DNA from: Desulfobacteraceae bacterium UBA5616
GTDB lineage: Bacteria > Desulfobacterota > Desulfobacteria > Desulfobacterales > UBA5616
DNA: 35,191 bases
NCBI GenBank assembly: GCA_002423615.1
Contig: DIKO01000031.1
Location: 1-35,191, forward strand
Direction: 5' to 3'
Position 1 is the first letter of the stretch; every line of letters starts with the position of its first letter. Below, one piece after another: positions 23,157 through 31,526 of the stretch. The translations under genes and the position numbers were made by a program. The notes beneath the pieces were generated by a model. It saw only the letters and a list, made by a program, of their open reading frames with translations, was not told the origin of the DNA and searched no databases.

Positions 23157-24863
23157 ATGATAAGAGACGCGACCAAAGCCATCAATCAACCCTATTACCG
23201 GTCACTGACCCGTAATATCATACTGATCATCATATTCGTAACCTTTACGCCGGGTGCGCTGGTGATGGGCGTGATATGGGAGGAATACAACGTTGCGTAT
23301 ACCGAGAAAGTTTTTTCCCACCTGAGGGAACTGGTCCAGAAACACCGGCAGAACATCGATTCATTTCTGCAAGAAAAGCTGGCGGACATCCAGCTTATCG
23401 TGAGCAATCTCAATTTTGAGAAATTAAGGGATGAGCGCCGCCTGGGAATTCTTTTTCAAAGCGCCCAGGCCCTGTACGGCCAGGTTTTTGTGGATCTGGG
23501 TCTGGTGGACGACAAAGGCATGCAGGCGGCTTATGTCGGGCCGTTCAAACTGGAGAAGGCCAACTACGCGGATGCCAAGTGGTTCAGGGAAGCCATTGCC
23601 AGCGAGTTTTACATCAGCGATGTTTTCCTGGGATTAAGGGGGCATCCGCATTTTGTCGTGGCCGTGCGTCATCAGTGGCAGGGCCGGTTCTGGATTTTAA
23701 GGGCCACCATCAATTTTGAGGCATTCAACACCGTCGTAACCAATCTTCGTGTCGGAAAAACAGGAATAGCGTTTTTGCTGAACCGAAACGGCGAATTTCA
23801 GACAAAAAAGCCCGAAGGGGTTGAACTCGATGAAGTGGCGTACGGAAATTTTTTCAAGAATGCGGATGTGATGGAAAATGATATCAGCTATGTGGAGAGC
23901 CGGGATCATAAAGGCGAAAAACACATCTACCTGGGGGCACTTCTGAACAACGGCAACTGGCTGTTGGTGTTCCGGCAGAACTATGACGATGCCCTGGCCG
24001 ATCTGATCGGTTTTCAGAAAATTACCGTCATCATTTCCCTTCTCGGCGGGCTTGCCATTGTTGTGATGGCGTATTTCCTCTCCCGCCGGATGGTCAACCG
24101 TATCGCCCGTGCCGACCGGGAAAAGGAGATGATGAACCAGCAGGTGATAGAAACGGGGAAACTGGCGTCCATCGGTGAACTGGCCGCCGGGATCGCTCAT
24201 GAAATCAACAACCCCGTGGCTATCATGGTGGAAGAAGCGGGTTGGATTCAGGATCTTTTGGAAGAAGAAGAGTTCGGCCGAAGTGAAAATCTTGAAGAAT
24301 TCCAAAGGGCGCTGAATCAGATCAACACCCAGGGCAAGCGTTGCAAGGAGATTACCCACAAGCTTTTGAGTTTTGCGAGAAAGACCGATTCGAGGGTCCA
24401 GAACGTCGAAATCAATACCCTTATCGAGGATATCCTGGGTCTCTCCTACCAGCGTGCAAAATATATGAATGTGGCAATTCATACCCATTTCGGTGAAGAT
24501 CTGCCCCAGGTGAAAATGTCCCCGTCGGAAATGCAGCAAGTGCTTCTGAACATGATCAACAACGCCCTGGACGTCATGGAAAAAAAAGGAGGAACCCTGG
24601 ATATTTCGACAGCCCTGGAAGACGACCATGTCACCATAGAAATTGCGGATAACGGACCGGGGATCCATCCGGACCACCTTCCCAGGGTTTTCGACCCTTT
24701 TTTCACCACAAAACCGGTCGGAAAGGGAACGGGGCTGGGGTTGTCCATATGTTACGGCATTATTAACAAAATGGGCGGTAACATTGATGTCAAGAGCGCG
24801 ATCGACGTGGGAACCGTATTCAAAATAAAGATCCCGGTTCCCTTTGAAACCGGGGTGCAATGA
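23157..24863 (+). CDS. dCACHE-type membrane histidine kinase
   Basis: A 568-residue inner-membrane kinase. TM1 lies at about 20-42. A periplasmic domain of about 240 residues has the Cache pattern (FVDLGLVDDKGMQAAYVGPF, YADAKWFREAI, FYISDVFLG), which usually binds small organic ligands. TM2 lies at about 287-308. The HisKA motif is ELAAGIAHEINNPVAIM with His348, and the HATPase_c domain has NMINNALDVM, DNGPGI and GKGTGLGLSI. Family relatives include C4-dicarboxylate sensors, but the ligand cannot be read here. It is cotranscribed with four stand-alone receivers (one before, three after) and a TSUP exporter, so it probably feeds several of them. Confidence 0.85.
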   Translation: MIRDATKAINQPYYRSLTRNIILIIIFVTFTPGALVMGVIWEEYNVAYTEKVFSHLRELVQKHRQNIDSFLQEKLADIQLIVSNLNFEKLRDERRLGILFQSAQALYGQVFVDLGLVDDKGMQAAYVGPFKLEKANYADAKWFREAIASEFYISDVFLGLRGHPHFVVAVRHQWQGRFWILRATINFEAFNTVVTNLRVGKTGIAFLLNRNGEFQTKKPEGVELDEVAYGNFFKNADVMENDISYVESRDHKGEKHIYLGALLNNGNWLLVFRQNYDDALADLIGFQKITVIISLLGGLAIVVMAYFLSRRMVNRIARADREKEMMNQQVIETGKLASIGELAAGIAHEINNPVAIMVEEAGWIQDLLEEEEFGRSENLEEFQRALNQINTQGKRCKEITHKLLSFARKTDSRVQNVEINTLIEDILGLSYQRAKYMNVAIHTHFGEDLPQVKMSPSEMQQVLLNMINNALDVMEKKGGTLDISTALEDDHVTIEIADNGPGIHPDHLPRVFDPFFTTKPVGKGTGLGLSICYGIINKMGGNIDVKSAIDVGTVFKIKIPVPFETGVQ

Positions 24864-24910
24864 ATCTATGATGGAAATTTACGATAAGATCAACCAGGAG
24901 GAGGGGCATT

Positions 24911-25342
24911 ATGGCGGTTGCAAATGTACTTTTAGTGGATGACGAGATCCCTTTTGTCGAAACCATGACCAAGCGGCTCAAAAAAAGGGACCTGGAGGTC
25001 ATGAGCGCCCACAACGGGCCTGATGCCTTGAAAGCCCTCGAGGATCATCCGGGTATCGAAGTGGTGATTCTGGATGTGAAGATGCCCGGAATGGACGGTA
25101 TCGACACGTTGAAGGAAATTAAAAAATCATTTCCCTTGACGGAAGTCATCATGCTCACCGGTCATGCCACGGTGGAGTCAGCCATAGACGGGATGAAACT
25201 GGGCGCCTTCGACTATCTGATGAAGCCCTGCGACAATGATCAGTTAATGGAAAAAGTCAAGGAAGCGGCGGCGAAAAAACAGCAGCATGAAAACAAAATC
25301 ATAGAAGCCCGCATGAAAGAGATCACATCCCGTCGCATATAA
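24911..25342 (+). CDS. Single-domain response regulator 1 (CheY-like)
   Basis: A 143-residue receiver: VLLVDDE acidic pocket, phosphoacceptor Asp in VVILDVKMPGMDGID, Thr in MLTGHAT and Lys in YLMKPCD. A short charged helical tail (about 120-143) follows and no DNA-binding domain. AGGAGG lies before ATG 24911. It is first of three tandem receivers after the kinase gene and very similar to receiver 3, indicating tandem duplication. Output must come from protein-protein contact or a phosphorelay. Confidence 0.88.
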   Translation: MAVANVLLVDDEIPFVETMTKRLKKRDLEVMSAHNGPDALKALEDHPGIEVVILDVKMPGMDGIDTLKEIKKSFPLTEVIMLTGHATVESAIDGMKLGAFDYLMKPCDNDQLMEKVKEAAAKKQQHENKIIEARMKEITSRRI

Positions 25343-25360
25343 AAAATGGGGAGAGGGGAA

Positions 25361-25756
25361 ATGGCACGAATGGACGTCTATCCCAACGGCCCGATTAATG
25401 TGTTGATCGTGGATGATGAAGTCGGGTTCGTGGATGTCGTGGCTAAGCGGATGTCCAAGCGAAAACTGAACGTCACAAAGGCCTACAGTGGAGCGGAAGC
25501 ATTGCAGATCATGCGGAAAAATGATTTTGACGTGGTGATTCTGGATCTGAAAATGGAAGACATGGACGGCATCGAAGTGTTGAAAATACTAAAAAAAATG
25601 GACCCCAACCTGAAAGTGATCATGCTCACGGGGCACGGATCGGAAAGGGCCGCAAGAGACGGCCTTGAATTGGGAGCCGCCGATTATCTGACAAAGCCCT
25701 GCGAACTGGATGAACTGGTGTCCAAAATCAGGGAAGTCCATAAGTACGGACGGTGA
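25361..25756 (+). CDS. Single-domain response regulator 2 (CheY-like)
   Basis: A 131-residue receiver with VLIVDDE, Asp in VVILDLKMEDMDGIE, Thr in MLTGHGS and Lys in YLTKPCE. ATG 25361 is preferred because GAGAGGGG precedes it; an in-frame ATG at 25346 lies before that site. It diverges more from receivers 1 and 3 than they do from each other (EDMDG in place of PGMDG). No output domain. The stop is followed by the next start after one base. Confidence 0.85.
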   Translation: MARMDVYPNGPINVLIVDDEVGFVDVVAKRMSKRKLNVTKAYSGAEALQIMRKNDFDVVILDLKMEDMDGIEVLKILKKMDPNLKVIMLTGHGSERAARDGLELGAADYLTKPCELDELVSKIREVHKYGR

Positions 25757-25757
25757 A

Positions 25758-26174
25758 ATGATGGAAAAAATTACGGTGTTGCTGGTGGATGATGAAAAGG
25801 ATTTCTTATCCACCATGGCCAAGCGCCTGGGAAAACGTGGGTTGAACCCACTGAGGGCTGAAACCGGTGAAGCAGCTATCGACCTTCTGAAACATCAGCC
25901 GGTCGATGTGGTGGTCCTGGATGTGAAGATGCCCGGAATGGACGGCATTGCGACTTTAAGGGAAATCAAGAAGATAGACCCTTTAATTGAAGTCATCATG
26001 CTGACAGGCCATGCCAGCGTGGAGGCCGCTATTCAGGGAATGGAACTCGGGGCGTTCGATTACCTGATGAAACCTACGGAGATCGATGAGCTGTGTTACA
26101 AACTTGAGGATGCCTACCGGAAAAAAAACCTTCAGGAGCAGAAGATAAGGCAGATGGAACGGCAGTGGAAGTAA
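25758..26174 (+). CDS. Single-domain response regulator 3 (CheY-like)
   Basis: A 138-residue receiver: VLLVDDE, Asp in VVVLDVKMPGMDGIA, Thr in MLTGHAS, Lys in YLMKPTE, with a basic, Gln-rich helical tail. Start at ATG 25758 (or the adjacent ATG 25761), one base past the receiver 2 stop, so translation is probably coupled. It shares long identical stretches with receiver 1 (VKMPGMDGI, EVIMLTGHA, LGAFDYLMKP), pointing to gene duplication. No output domain. Confidence 0.87.
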   Translation: MMEKITVLLVDDEKDFLSTMAKRLGKRGLNPLRAETGEAAIDLLKHQPVDVVVLDVKMPGMDGIATLREIKKIDPLIEVIMLTGHASVEAAIQGMELGAFDYLMKPTEIDELCYKLEDAYRKKNLQEQKIRQMERQWK

Positions 26175-26184
26175 AATAAAACAG

Positions 26185-26198
26185 ATAGCCGCGGCTAT
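26185..26198. promoter_or_regulatory. 14-base perfect palindrome before the exporter gene
   Basis: ATAGCCGCGGCTAT lies in the 65-base gap between receiver 3 and the TSUP gene, with GAGGAGG following at 26221. It could be an operator for an internal promoter; in RNA the hairpin would be too tight to be stable. Low confidence. Confidence 0.25.
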
Positions 26199-26239
26199 GA
26201 ATACAGGCGATAATAATTAAGAGGAGGAGTGGTATTGAA

Positions 26240-27529
26240 ATGAACTTTTTCAGGCAATGGGGAAAATTCATGCTGGTGGGCGCGAAAGCCCACGCCCGGT
26301 GGGAGCTGTCGGTTTCCACCACCATACTCAAGGACAAAAAGCGGCTCTTTCTGCTGGGGATTCTGGTCATTCCGGCGGTACTGGGCAGCTTTGCCTTTGC
26401 TGATCAGATCGGTGGGGCCTTACCGGAATTTGTAGGAGGAAAGGAAGCTTACAGTCCCGCATTTTACAGCAACATGATATTTATCATGTCCATACTCGTC
26501 GGCGTGGGGGCGGGGCTGATCACGGGCTGCATCGGAGCGGGCGGCGGTTTCATCATCGCTCCGGCCCTCATGAGTATCGGCGTCAAGGGCATCCTGGCGG
26601 TGGGGACGGACCTGTTTCACATTTTTGCCAAGGCCATCATGGGATCGGTGATCCACCGGAAACTGGGAAACGTTTCCGTTGCTCTGGCCTTGGTTTTTCT
26701 CATTGGCGCCATCATCGGGTCCACCGCCGGCGGCGTGATCAACCGGGTGATCTATGAGATCAATCCGGTTTTGAGCGATGCCTTTATCACCACCATTTAT
26801 TCCCTCATGCTGGGGCTTCTGGGCACATATGCCATGACCGACTATCTGAGAAGCCGGAAAGCCGGCGGGGGCGTGCAGGACGCTCATGGTGGAAAATCTG
26901 AAGGGGCGGAACTGGGCGCTTTACCCCAAAAACTTCAGAATTTAAATTTTCCGCCCATGGTGAAATTCGATGAGGGGCTTATTCCCGGCGGAAGAAAAAT
27001 ATCCTGGGTGTTTCTGGTCTTGAGCGGCGCTCTCGTTGGACTTGCCGCAGGGATCATGGGTGTGGGCGGTGGGTTTCTCACCTTTCCCATTTTTGTATAC
27101 ATGCTGGGCGTATCTTCCATGACCACGGTGGGGACCGATATTTTCCAGATCGTATTCACCGCCGGTTACGCCGGGATCAGTCAGTACGCCATCTATGGGT
27201 TTATTTTCTACACCCTGGCAATGGGGATGCTCCTGGGATCCTTGCTGGGGATCCAGATCGGCGCTCTGGTGACCAAGGTGGTCCCGGGAATCACCATCCG
27301 GGGGTTTTACGCCATGTCCGTTCTGGCGGGTTTCGTGAACCGGATTTTCGCCCTTCCGGCCAAACTGGGGGAAATGGGGTATATCCCCATTGCCAAATCC
27401 ACCGGCGCCATGTTGAACACCATCGGCATCTGGGCATTTTTCATCGTCATCGGGGCTTTTTCCGTCTGGGTCATCGGCACGTTTCTTTTAAATATCAGCG
27501 TGCTCAAGGGTGAGGGGGTGAAATCATGA
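26240..27529 (+). CDS. TSUP-family (TauE/SafE-like) membrane exporter
   Basis: A 429-residue polytopic inner-membrane protein with the two-repeat TSUP design. The repeat motif occurs as GCIGAGGGFIIAPALMSIG followed by AVGTDLFHIF, and again as GIMGVGGGFLTFPIFVYMLG followed by TVGTDIFQIVF. An N-terminal extra helix (about 38-55) and a hydrophilic loop between repeats (about 205-250) are present. TSUP proteins move organosulfur compounds, sulfite or other small anions; the substrate is not determinable here. ATG 26240 has GAGGAGG upstream at 26221. It overlaps the next gene by four bases, so the two are coupled. It sits in a sigma-54 operon behind a Cache kinase, suggesting ligand-induced export or uptake. 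Confidence 0.88.
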   Translation: MNFFRQWGKFMLVGAKAHARWELSVSTTILKDKKRLFLLGILVIPAVLGSFAFADQIGGALPEFVGGKEAYSPAFYSNMIFIMSILVGVGAGLITGCIGAGGGFIIAPALMSIGVKGILAVGTDLFHIFAKAIMGSVIHRKLGNVSVALALVFLIGAIIGSTAGGVINRVIYEINPVLSDAFITTIYSLMLGLLGTYAMTDYLRSRKAGGGVQDAHGGKSEGAELGALPQKLQNLNFPPMVKFDEGLIPGGRKISWVFLVLSGALVGLAAGIMGVGGGFLTFPIFVYMLGVSSMTTVGTDIFQIVFTAGYAGISQYAIYGFIFYTLAMGMLLGSLLGIQIGALVTKVVPGITIRGFYAMSVLAGFVNRIFALPAKLGEMGYIPIAKSTGAMLNTIGIWAFFIVIGAFSVWVIGTFLLNISVLKGEGVKS

Positions 27530-28215
27530 TTGCGGACAAAAAGGAATTCGGCAAGGGCGTGGCCCTCATGGTTAGTTTTTTCGCGGTTCTGGCGGTTATT
27601 TTCATGCCGGTCTTCAGTGGTCATAACGGATTGAATTATCTGGATTCCCTGTATAATTCCATCTCAAAGGGGTCGGCTTACTACATCCCCCAGATGAAGG
27701 AAGATGTCTTACCATACCAGGGGAGGACGGTTACCGTCGAACTGAAGCTGGCTGATGAAAATCAGGCCCGGCAGACGGCCGACCTGTTCAACGCCGCCGG
27801 GGCCATGGTCAATATCAACGGCGATCTGATCAAGGTTTCCGGAGACCTGGGGGCGATTTTACAGCAAAGTCTTGAAGATGCCGACCTGATGTATCATAAT
27901 AATGGAAAAGCTGTTTCCGGAAAATACGGATACCCTGAGCGGCAGGCCCTCTACAACTGGTGGTCCGCGTTGAAGGCGATGGACAAGAACTTGAAAAAAC
28001 AGGAATTGTTTGAAGAGGCCAAAATCGTTGCCAATGTCCAGCAGAAGGCTGTGGAATGTTCTTACAACTATTACGGTATCGCGCCTGAAAAGATATCCGA
28101 CAAGGTGGGGATCGTTCTTTTTTCCCTGGTGTTTTATGTCATCTACACCTTGTGGTATGGATTCGGCATCATGTATATGTTTGAGGGATGGGGACTGCAG
28201 CTTGGAGATCATTAA
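27526..28215 (+). CDS. Two-TM protein coupled to the TSUP exporter
   Basis: A 229-residue protein I do not recognise as a named family. TM1 is at about residues 12-31 and TM2 at about 193-214 (VGIVLFSLVFYVIYTLWYGF). Between them is a soluble domain of about 160 residues, probably extracytoplasmic, with VTVELKLADENQARQTADLF, a two-strand/one-helix beginning. One cysteine only. The start overlaps the exporter stop by four bases. The tight coupling suggests an accessory subunit of the TSUP channel. A similar pairing is, to my recollection, common in Desulfobacterales, but no function is assigned. Confidence 0.75.
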   Translation: MIADKKEFGKGVALMVSFFAVLAVIFMPVFSGHNGLNYLDSLYNSISKGSAYYIPQMKEDVLPYQGRTVTVELKLADENQARQTADLFNAAGAMVNINGDLIKVSGDLGAILQQSLEDADLMYHNNGKAVSGKYGYPERQALYNWWSALKAMDKNLKKQELFEEAKIVANVQQKAVECSYNYYGIAPEKISDKVGIVLFSLVFYVIYTLWYGFGIMYMFEGWGLQLGDH

Positions 28216-28266
28216 AGATAGCAAGTCCCCTCTTCAATGATACGGAAAGGCTGAAGGCGCAAATCG

Positions 28267-28290
28267 AGGCCTCCGGCCTTTCTTCTTTTT
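28267..28290 (+). terminator. Short stem with T-rich tail before the PEP-synthase-like gene
   Basis: AGGCC (28267-28271) and GGCCT (28275-28279) pair around TCC, followed by TTCTTCTTTTTT. It is a weak intrinsic terminator or attenuator between the exporter pair and the following gene. It would lie inside the coding region if that gene used the upstream ATG at 28188. Confidence 0.35.
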
Positions 28291-28325
28291 TAAGCGGCCT
28301 TAACCGGCGGGGATACCCTTGCGTT

Positions 28326-30923
28326 ATGGGTTTTATGGCTTTTTTGAAGAAACTGACGACGCGGCGGAAACCGGAAGATACGGCAGATGTGGAAGCCCTT
28401 CGCATCGACTTCAAGGAGCGGTACCACCATTTCAAGCTGCTGCTCAATGCCAACAGCAACGCCCTTTCCGCGATGGCCGATATGGAGAAGGCCCTTAGCG
28501 GAATTTACCCTTTCAGCATGTCCTTTGTCCGTTCAAGATGCACACAGGTTTCGGTCAATGTATTCCAGATGATTCAGCATATGCACAAACTGGCGCCCGG
28601 TAAATTTCCGGCCCTGGATGAGCGGTTCGTCCACATACGGCATGAGCTGGATTCGGTTTTCAAGGCTGAGAAGCAAATCCCGGATAAACGGCTGGTCATT
28701 CCCTTTAAAGACATTCACCGGGAAATGGCCGATATCGTCGGCAATAAAATGGCGAACCTGGGAGAAATCCGGAACAAAACCCGATTTCCGGTGCCGCCGG
28801 GTTTTGCCCTGTCCACCTACGCATGTGATAGATTTTTTGAACATAACGGCCTTCAGATGGAAATCGACAGAAAACTGCAGGCAGTGGATGGCGATGATCT
28901 TCAGGTTCTGTATCAACTGAGTTCTGAAATTCAACAATTGATCATCCGCTCCTCCGTTCCCGATGACCTTAAGGATGCGATGCAGGAAGCCTGGCGGGAA
29001 ATCAGCGGGAACGGGGAAAGACCCCTCAAAGTGGCTCTGAGAAGCAGCGCCCTGGGAGAGGACGCCGCGGGAAGTTCCTTCGCAGGCCAATACCTGTCCG
29101 CGCTGAACGTGGGAGTTGAGGATTTTTTCGATGCCTATAAAGAGGTCGTCGCCAGCAAGTACAGCCTTCCCGCCATGAGCTATCGCCTCAGCCGGGGAAT
29201 CCGGGATGAGGATGTTCTCATGTCCGTGGGGTGTATGGCCATGGTGGAAGCCGTCAGCGGCGGGGTCGCTTATTCCCGGAATCCCGTGGATATGCAGGAT
29301 GGCGGTGTTTTCATCAATTCCGCCTGGGGCTTGCCCAAATCCGTTGTGGATGGGACAACGGATTGCGATATTCTGGTCGTATCCCGGGAAACGCCCATGA
29401 AAGTCATTCACCGCAGCATTGCCGACAAAGCCAGAAAATACGTGTGTTATCCGGAAGAGGGGGTTTGCCGCATGGATTTGACCGAAGACGACAGGCGGAG
29501 AAACCTTTCTGTAACGGAAGAACAGGCCGTGTCCCTGGCCGGTATTGCCGTATCTCTGGAAGAATATTACGGGTTTCCCGTGGACATGGAGTGGGCGCTG
29601 GACCCGGATGGAAACCTGCTGGTTCTCCAGTGCCGGCCCCTGATGCTGAAGGAGAAAGCCGGGGAACCGCTTTCGGAAGCCGAGAATGCCAAAAACCCGG
29701 AAGCCGTGATTGTGAAAGGCGGGATTACCGCATCGCCGGGAGCCGCCTCGGGCGTGGTGCACAAGGTGGAAAAAGGCGCCGATGTGCTGATGTTTCCACA
29801 GGGTGCCGTTTTGGTGACCGACCAGGCGCTTCCCCGGTGGGCGCCCCTGATCAATCGCGCTGCCGCCGTGATTACCGGCCAGGGGGGATTTGCGGGACAC
29901 CTGGCCAATGTGACCCGGGAATTCGGCGTTCCCGGCCTTTTCGGTGTATCCGGAATTTTGGAAAAGGTCGGAAACGGCGAGATGATCACCGTTGACGCCG
30001 ACCGTCTCACCGTTTACCGCGGAAAAGTGGAGGTTCCCCGGACTTTTCCCGCGGCAAAGAGCGTAATGGCCGGAAGTCCGGTTTACGAAATCCTCAAGCA
30101 GGCAGCCGGATCAATTGTCCCCTTGAATCTTCTGGACCCGGATTCCCGGGATTTCACTGCCTCCAATTGCAGAACCTTCCACGACATCACCCGGTTCATC
30201 CATGAAAAATCCGTCCAGGAAATGTTCAATTTCGGAAAGGAACATCATTTCCCCGAACGCTCCAGCAAGCAGCTTTACGACAAAGTGCCCATGCAATGGT
30301 GGATACTGAACCTCGACGACGGATTTTCCGAGGAAATCACCGGAAGGTACGTACGCCTCGAGAATATCGCCTGCGCTCCCATGCTGGCTTTCTGGGAGGG
30401 CTTCGCCGCCATTCCCTGGGAAGGGCCTCCGGCCATCGACGGCGGAGGCTTCGCCTCGGTGATGTTCCGGGCAACGGCCGATACAGCGCTGACCACGGGA
30501 GTCCGCAGCAAATACTCGGACCGCAACTATTTTATGATTTCCAAAAATTTTTGCAGTTTGAGCTCCCGCCTGGGGTTCCATTTCTCCATCATGGAGGCCC
30601 TGGTCAGCCGTCGCATCAGTGAGAACTACATCACGTTTCAGTTCAAAGGCGGTGCCGCCAATTTTGAACGAAAGTTGAAGCGGGTGATATTTATAGGTGA
30701 AATCCTCGAGCAATACGGATTCCGGGTCGATATCCACGAGGACAACCTGGTCTCCCGCATCGAAGGACGGGAAGAGCCGTATATGCTGGACCGTATGAAA
30801 ATTCTGGGGTATCTGACGCTCCATACCCGCCAACTGGACATGATCATGGCCAATCCCGGCCGTGTGGCCTATTACCGTTCCAAAATCGAGAAAGACATTG
30901 AACGGTTGATTCAAACCGGGTAA
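28326..30923 (+). CDS. PEP-synthase-like protein with unrecognised C-terminal domain
   Basis: 865 residues from ATG 28326 (MGFMAFLKKL), chosen because the 46 extra codons from ATG 28188 overlap the previous gene and cross a terminator-like hairpin; neither start has an ideal Shine-Dalgarno. The order is: a helical N-terminal domain (1-120); a PPDK/PEP-synthase ATP-grasp domain (about 130-440) with VALRSSALGEDAAGSSFAGQ and MEWALDPDGNLLVLQCRP; and the swivelling phosphohistidine domain (about 465-570) with His525 in GGFAGHLANVTREFGVP. The PEP/pyruvate TIM barrel expected next is absent; instead about 280 residues of unfamiliar sequence (FTASNCRTFHDITRF, then KNFCSLSSRLGFHFSIMEAL) follow. It may phosphorylate something other than pyruvate, as rifampin phosphotransferase does with this core. 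Confidence 0.82.
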   Translation: MGFMAFLKKLTTRRKPEDTADVEALRIDFKERYHHFKLLLNANSNALSAMADMEKALSGIYPFSMSFVRSRCTQVSVNVFQMIQHMHKLAPGKFPALDERFVHIRHELDSVFKAEKQIPDKRLVIPFKDIHREMADIVGNKMANLGEIRNKTRFPVPPGFALSTYACDRFFEHNGLQMEIDRKLQAVDGDDLQVLYQLSSEIQQLIIRSSVPDDLKDAMQEAWREISGNGERPLKVALRSSALGEDAAGSSFAGQYLSALNVGVEDFFDAYKEVVASKYSLPAMSYRLSRGIRDEDVLMSVGCMAMVEAVSGGVAYSRNPVDMQDGGVFINSAWGLPKSVVDGTTDCDILVVSRETPMKVIHRSIADKARKYVCYPEEGVCRMDLTEDDRRRNLSVTEEQAVSLAGIAVSLEEYYGFPVDMEWALDPDGNLLVLQCRPLMLKEKAGEPLSEAENAKNPEAVIVKGGITASPGAASGVVHKVEKGADVLMFPQGAVLVTDQALPRWAPLINRAAAVITGQGGFAGHLANVTREFGVPGLFGVSGILEKVGNGEMITVDADRLTVYRGKVEVPRTFPAAKSVMAGSPVYEILKQAAGSIVPLNLLDPDSRDFTASNCRTFHDITRFIHEKSVQEMFNFGKEHHFPERSSKQLYDKVPMQWWILNLDDGFSEEITGRYVRLENIACAPMLAFWEGFAAIPWEGPPAIDGGGFASVMFRATADTALTTGVRSKYSDRNYFMISKNFCSLSSRLGFHFSIMEALVSRRISENYITFQFKGGAANFERKLKRVIFIGEILEQYGFRVDIHEDNLVSRIEGREEPYMLDRMKILGYLTLHTRQLDMIMANPGRVAYYRSKIEKDIERLIQTG

Positions 30924-30993
30924 AAAAGGGCTTGGCGCCCGAATCCCGGATGTCGTATCGTTGTTCATAAAAAAAGCGAGAGGATGGGTCATC

Positions 30994-31434
30994 ATGAGTG
31001 ACGCGGTTTACAGACAATTATTGGAAGTCATGAAAAAACGCGGCGGCCCGTATGCGGGCGCGGATATACCGGAGTTCTATGAAATGGCCGAAGCGCTGTT
31101 CACACCCGAGGAAGCCCGGGTGAACAATGCCATGCCCAAGGGGCTTTTTACCGCAGCAGACCTGGCCGGTCTGATGTTTAATTCGGGATTCGAACCCCGA
31201 TTCGATCCGGACGTGTGTACGGCCTGTGAGGCCTGCCTTGATCGCTGTCCCTCCCAATCTCTTTCCATGGGTGAAGGAAATGTTCCGGTGGTTGACCTGG
31301 ACCGGTGTTTCGGCTGCGCCGCCTGCGCAACGGGTTCTCCTGTCGAGGCGATTTCAATGGTCAAAAAACCCGGATTTGCCGAACCGCCGAAGGACACGCA
31401 GGCCCTGAAGGCGGCCATTAAGGCGGCCGGGTAA
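30994..31434 (+). CDS. 4Fe-4S protein with internal deletion and one missing ligand
   Basis: 146 residues from ATG 30994 (MSDAVYRQLLEVM) after GAGAGGA. The N-terminal 60 residues (DIPEFYEMAEALFTPEEA) and the C-terminal 80 match opposite ends of a ferredoxin-like family that is normally about 350 residues. The roughly 200-residue middle, with its own cysteines, is missing, and AADLAGLM runs straight into FNSGFEPRFDPDVC. The first cluster motif is complete (CTACEACLDRCP). The second reads CFGCAACATGSP, with Ser where the fourth Cys belongs. It precedes an OYE-family reductase and might donate electrons to it. The frame is intact, so a minimised working protein is possible, but a decaying gene is equally likely. 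Confidence 0.75.
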   Translation: MSDAVYRQLLEVMKKRGGPYAGADIPEFYEMAEALFTPEEARVNNAMPKGLFTAADLAGLMFNSGFEPRFDPDVCTACEACLDRCPSQSLSMGEGNVPVVDLDRCFGCAACATGSPVEAISMVKKPGFAEPPKDTQALKAAIKAAG

Positions 31435-31526
31435 TGTGATGGGCGTATCGAACGGATTTCGGATCAGGATTGCGAAAGTATTTTCAAAGCGGATAACACG
31501 AATTTTTAAAACGGCTGGGAGGTCCG

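Noticed and set aside
23697..24860. A 387-codon minus-strand open frame opposite the dCACHE kinase
   Set aside because: It lies entirely over HisKA/HATPase motifs of the plus strand and its translation is His/Phe/Gly-rich without domain signatures.
28533..29900. A 455-codon open frame on the minus strand opposite the PEP-synthase-like gene
   Set aside because: The plus-strand frame carries unmistakable PEP-synthase motifs; the opposite frame has none and lacks a ribosome-binding site. It is an antisense shadow of GC-rich coding DNA.
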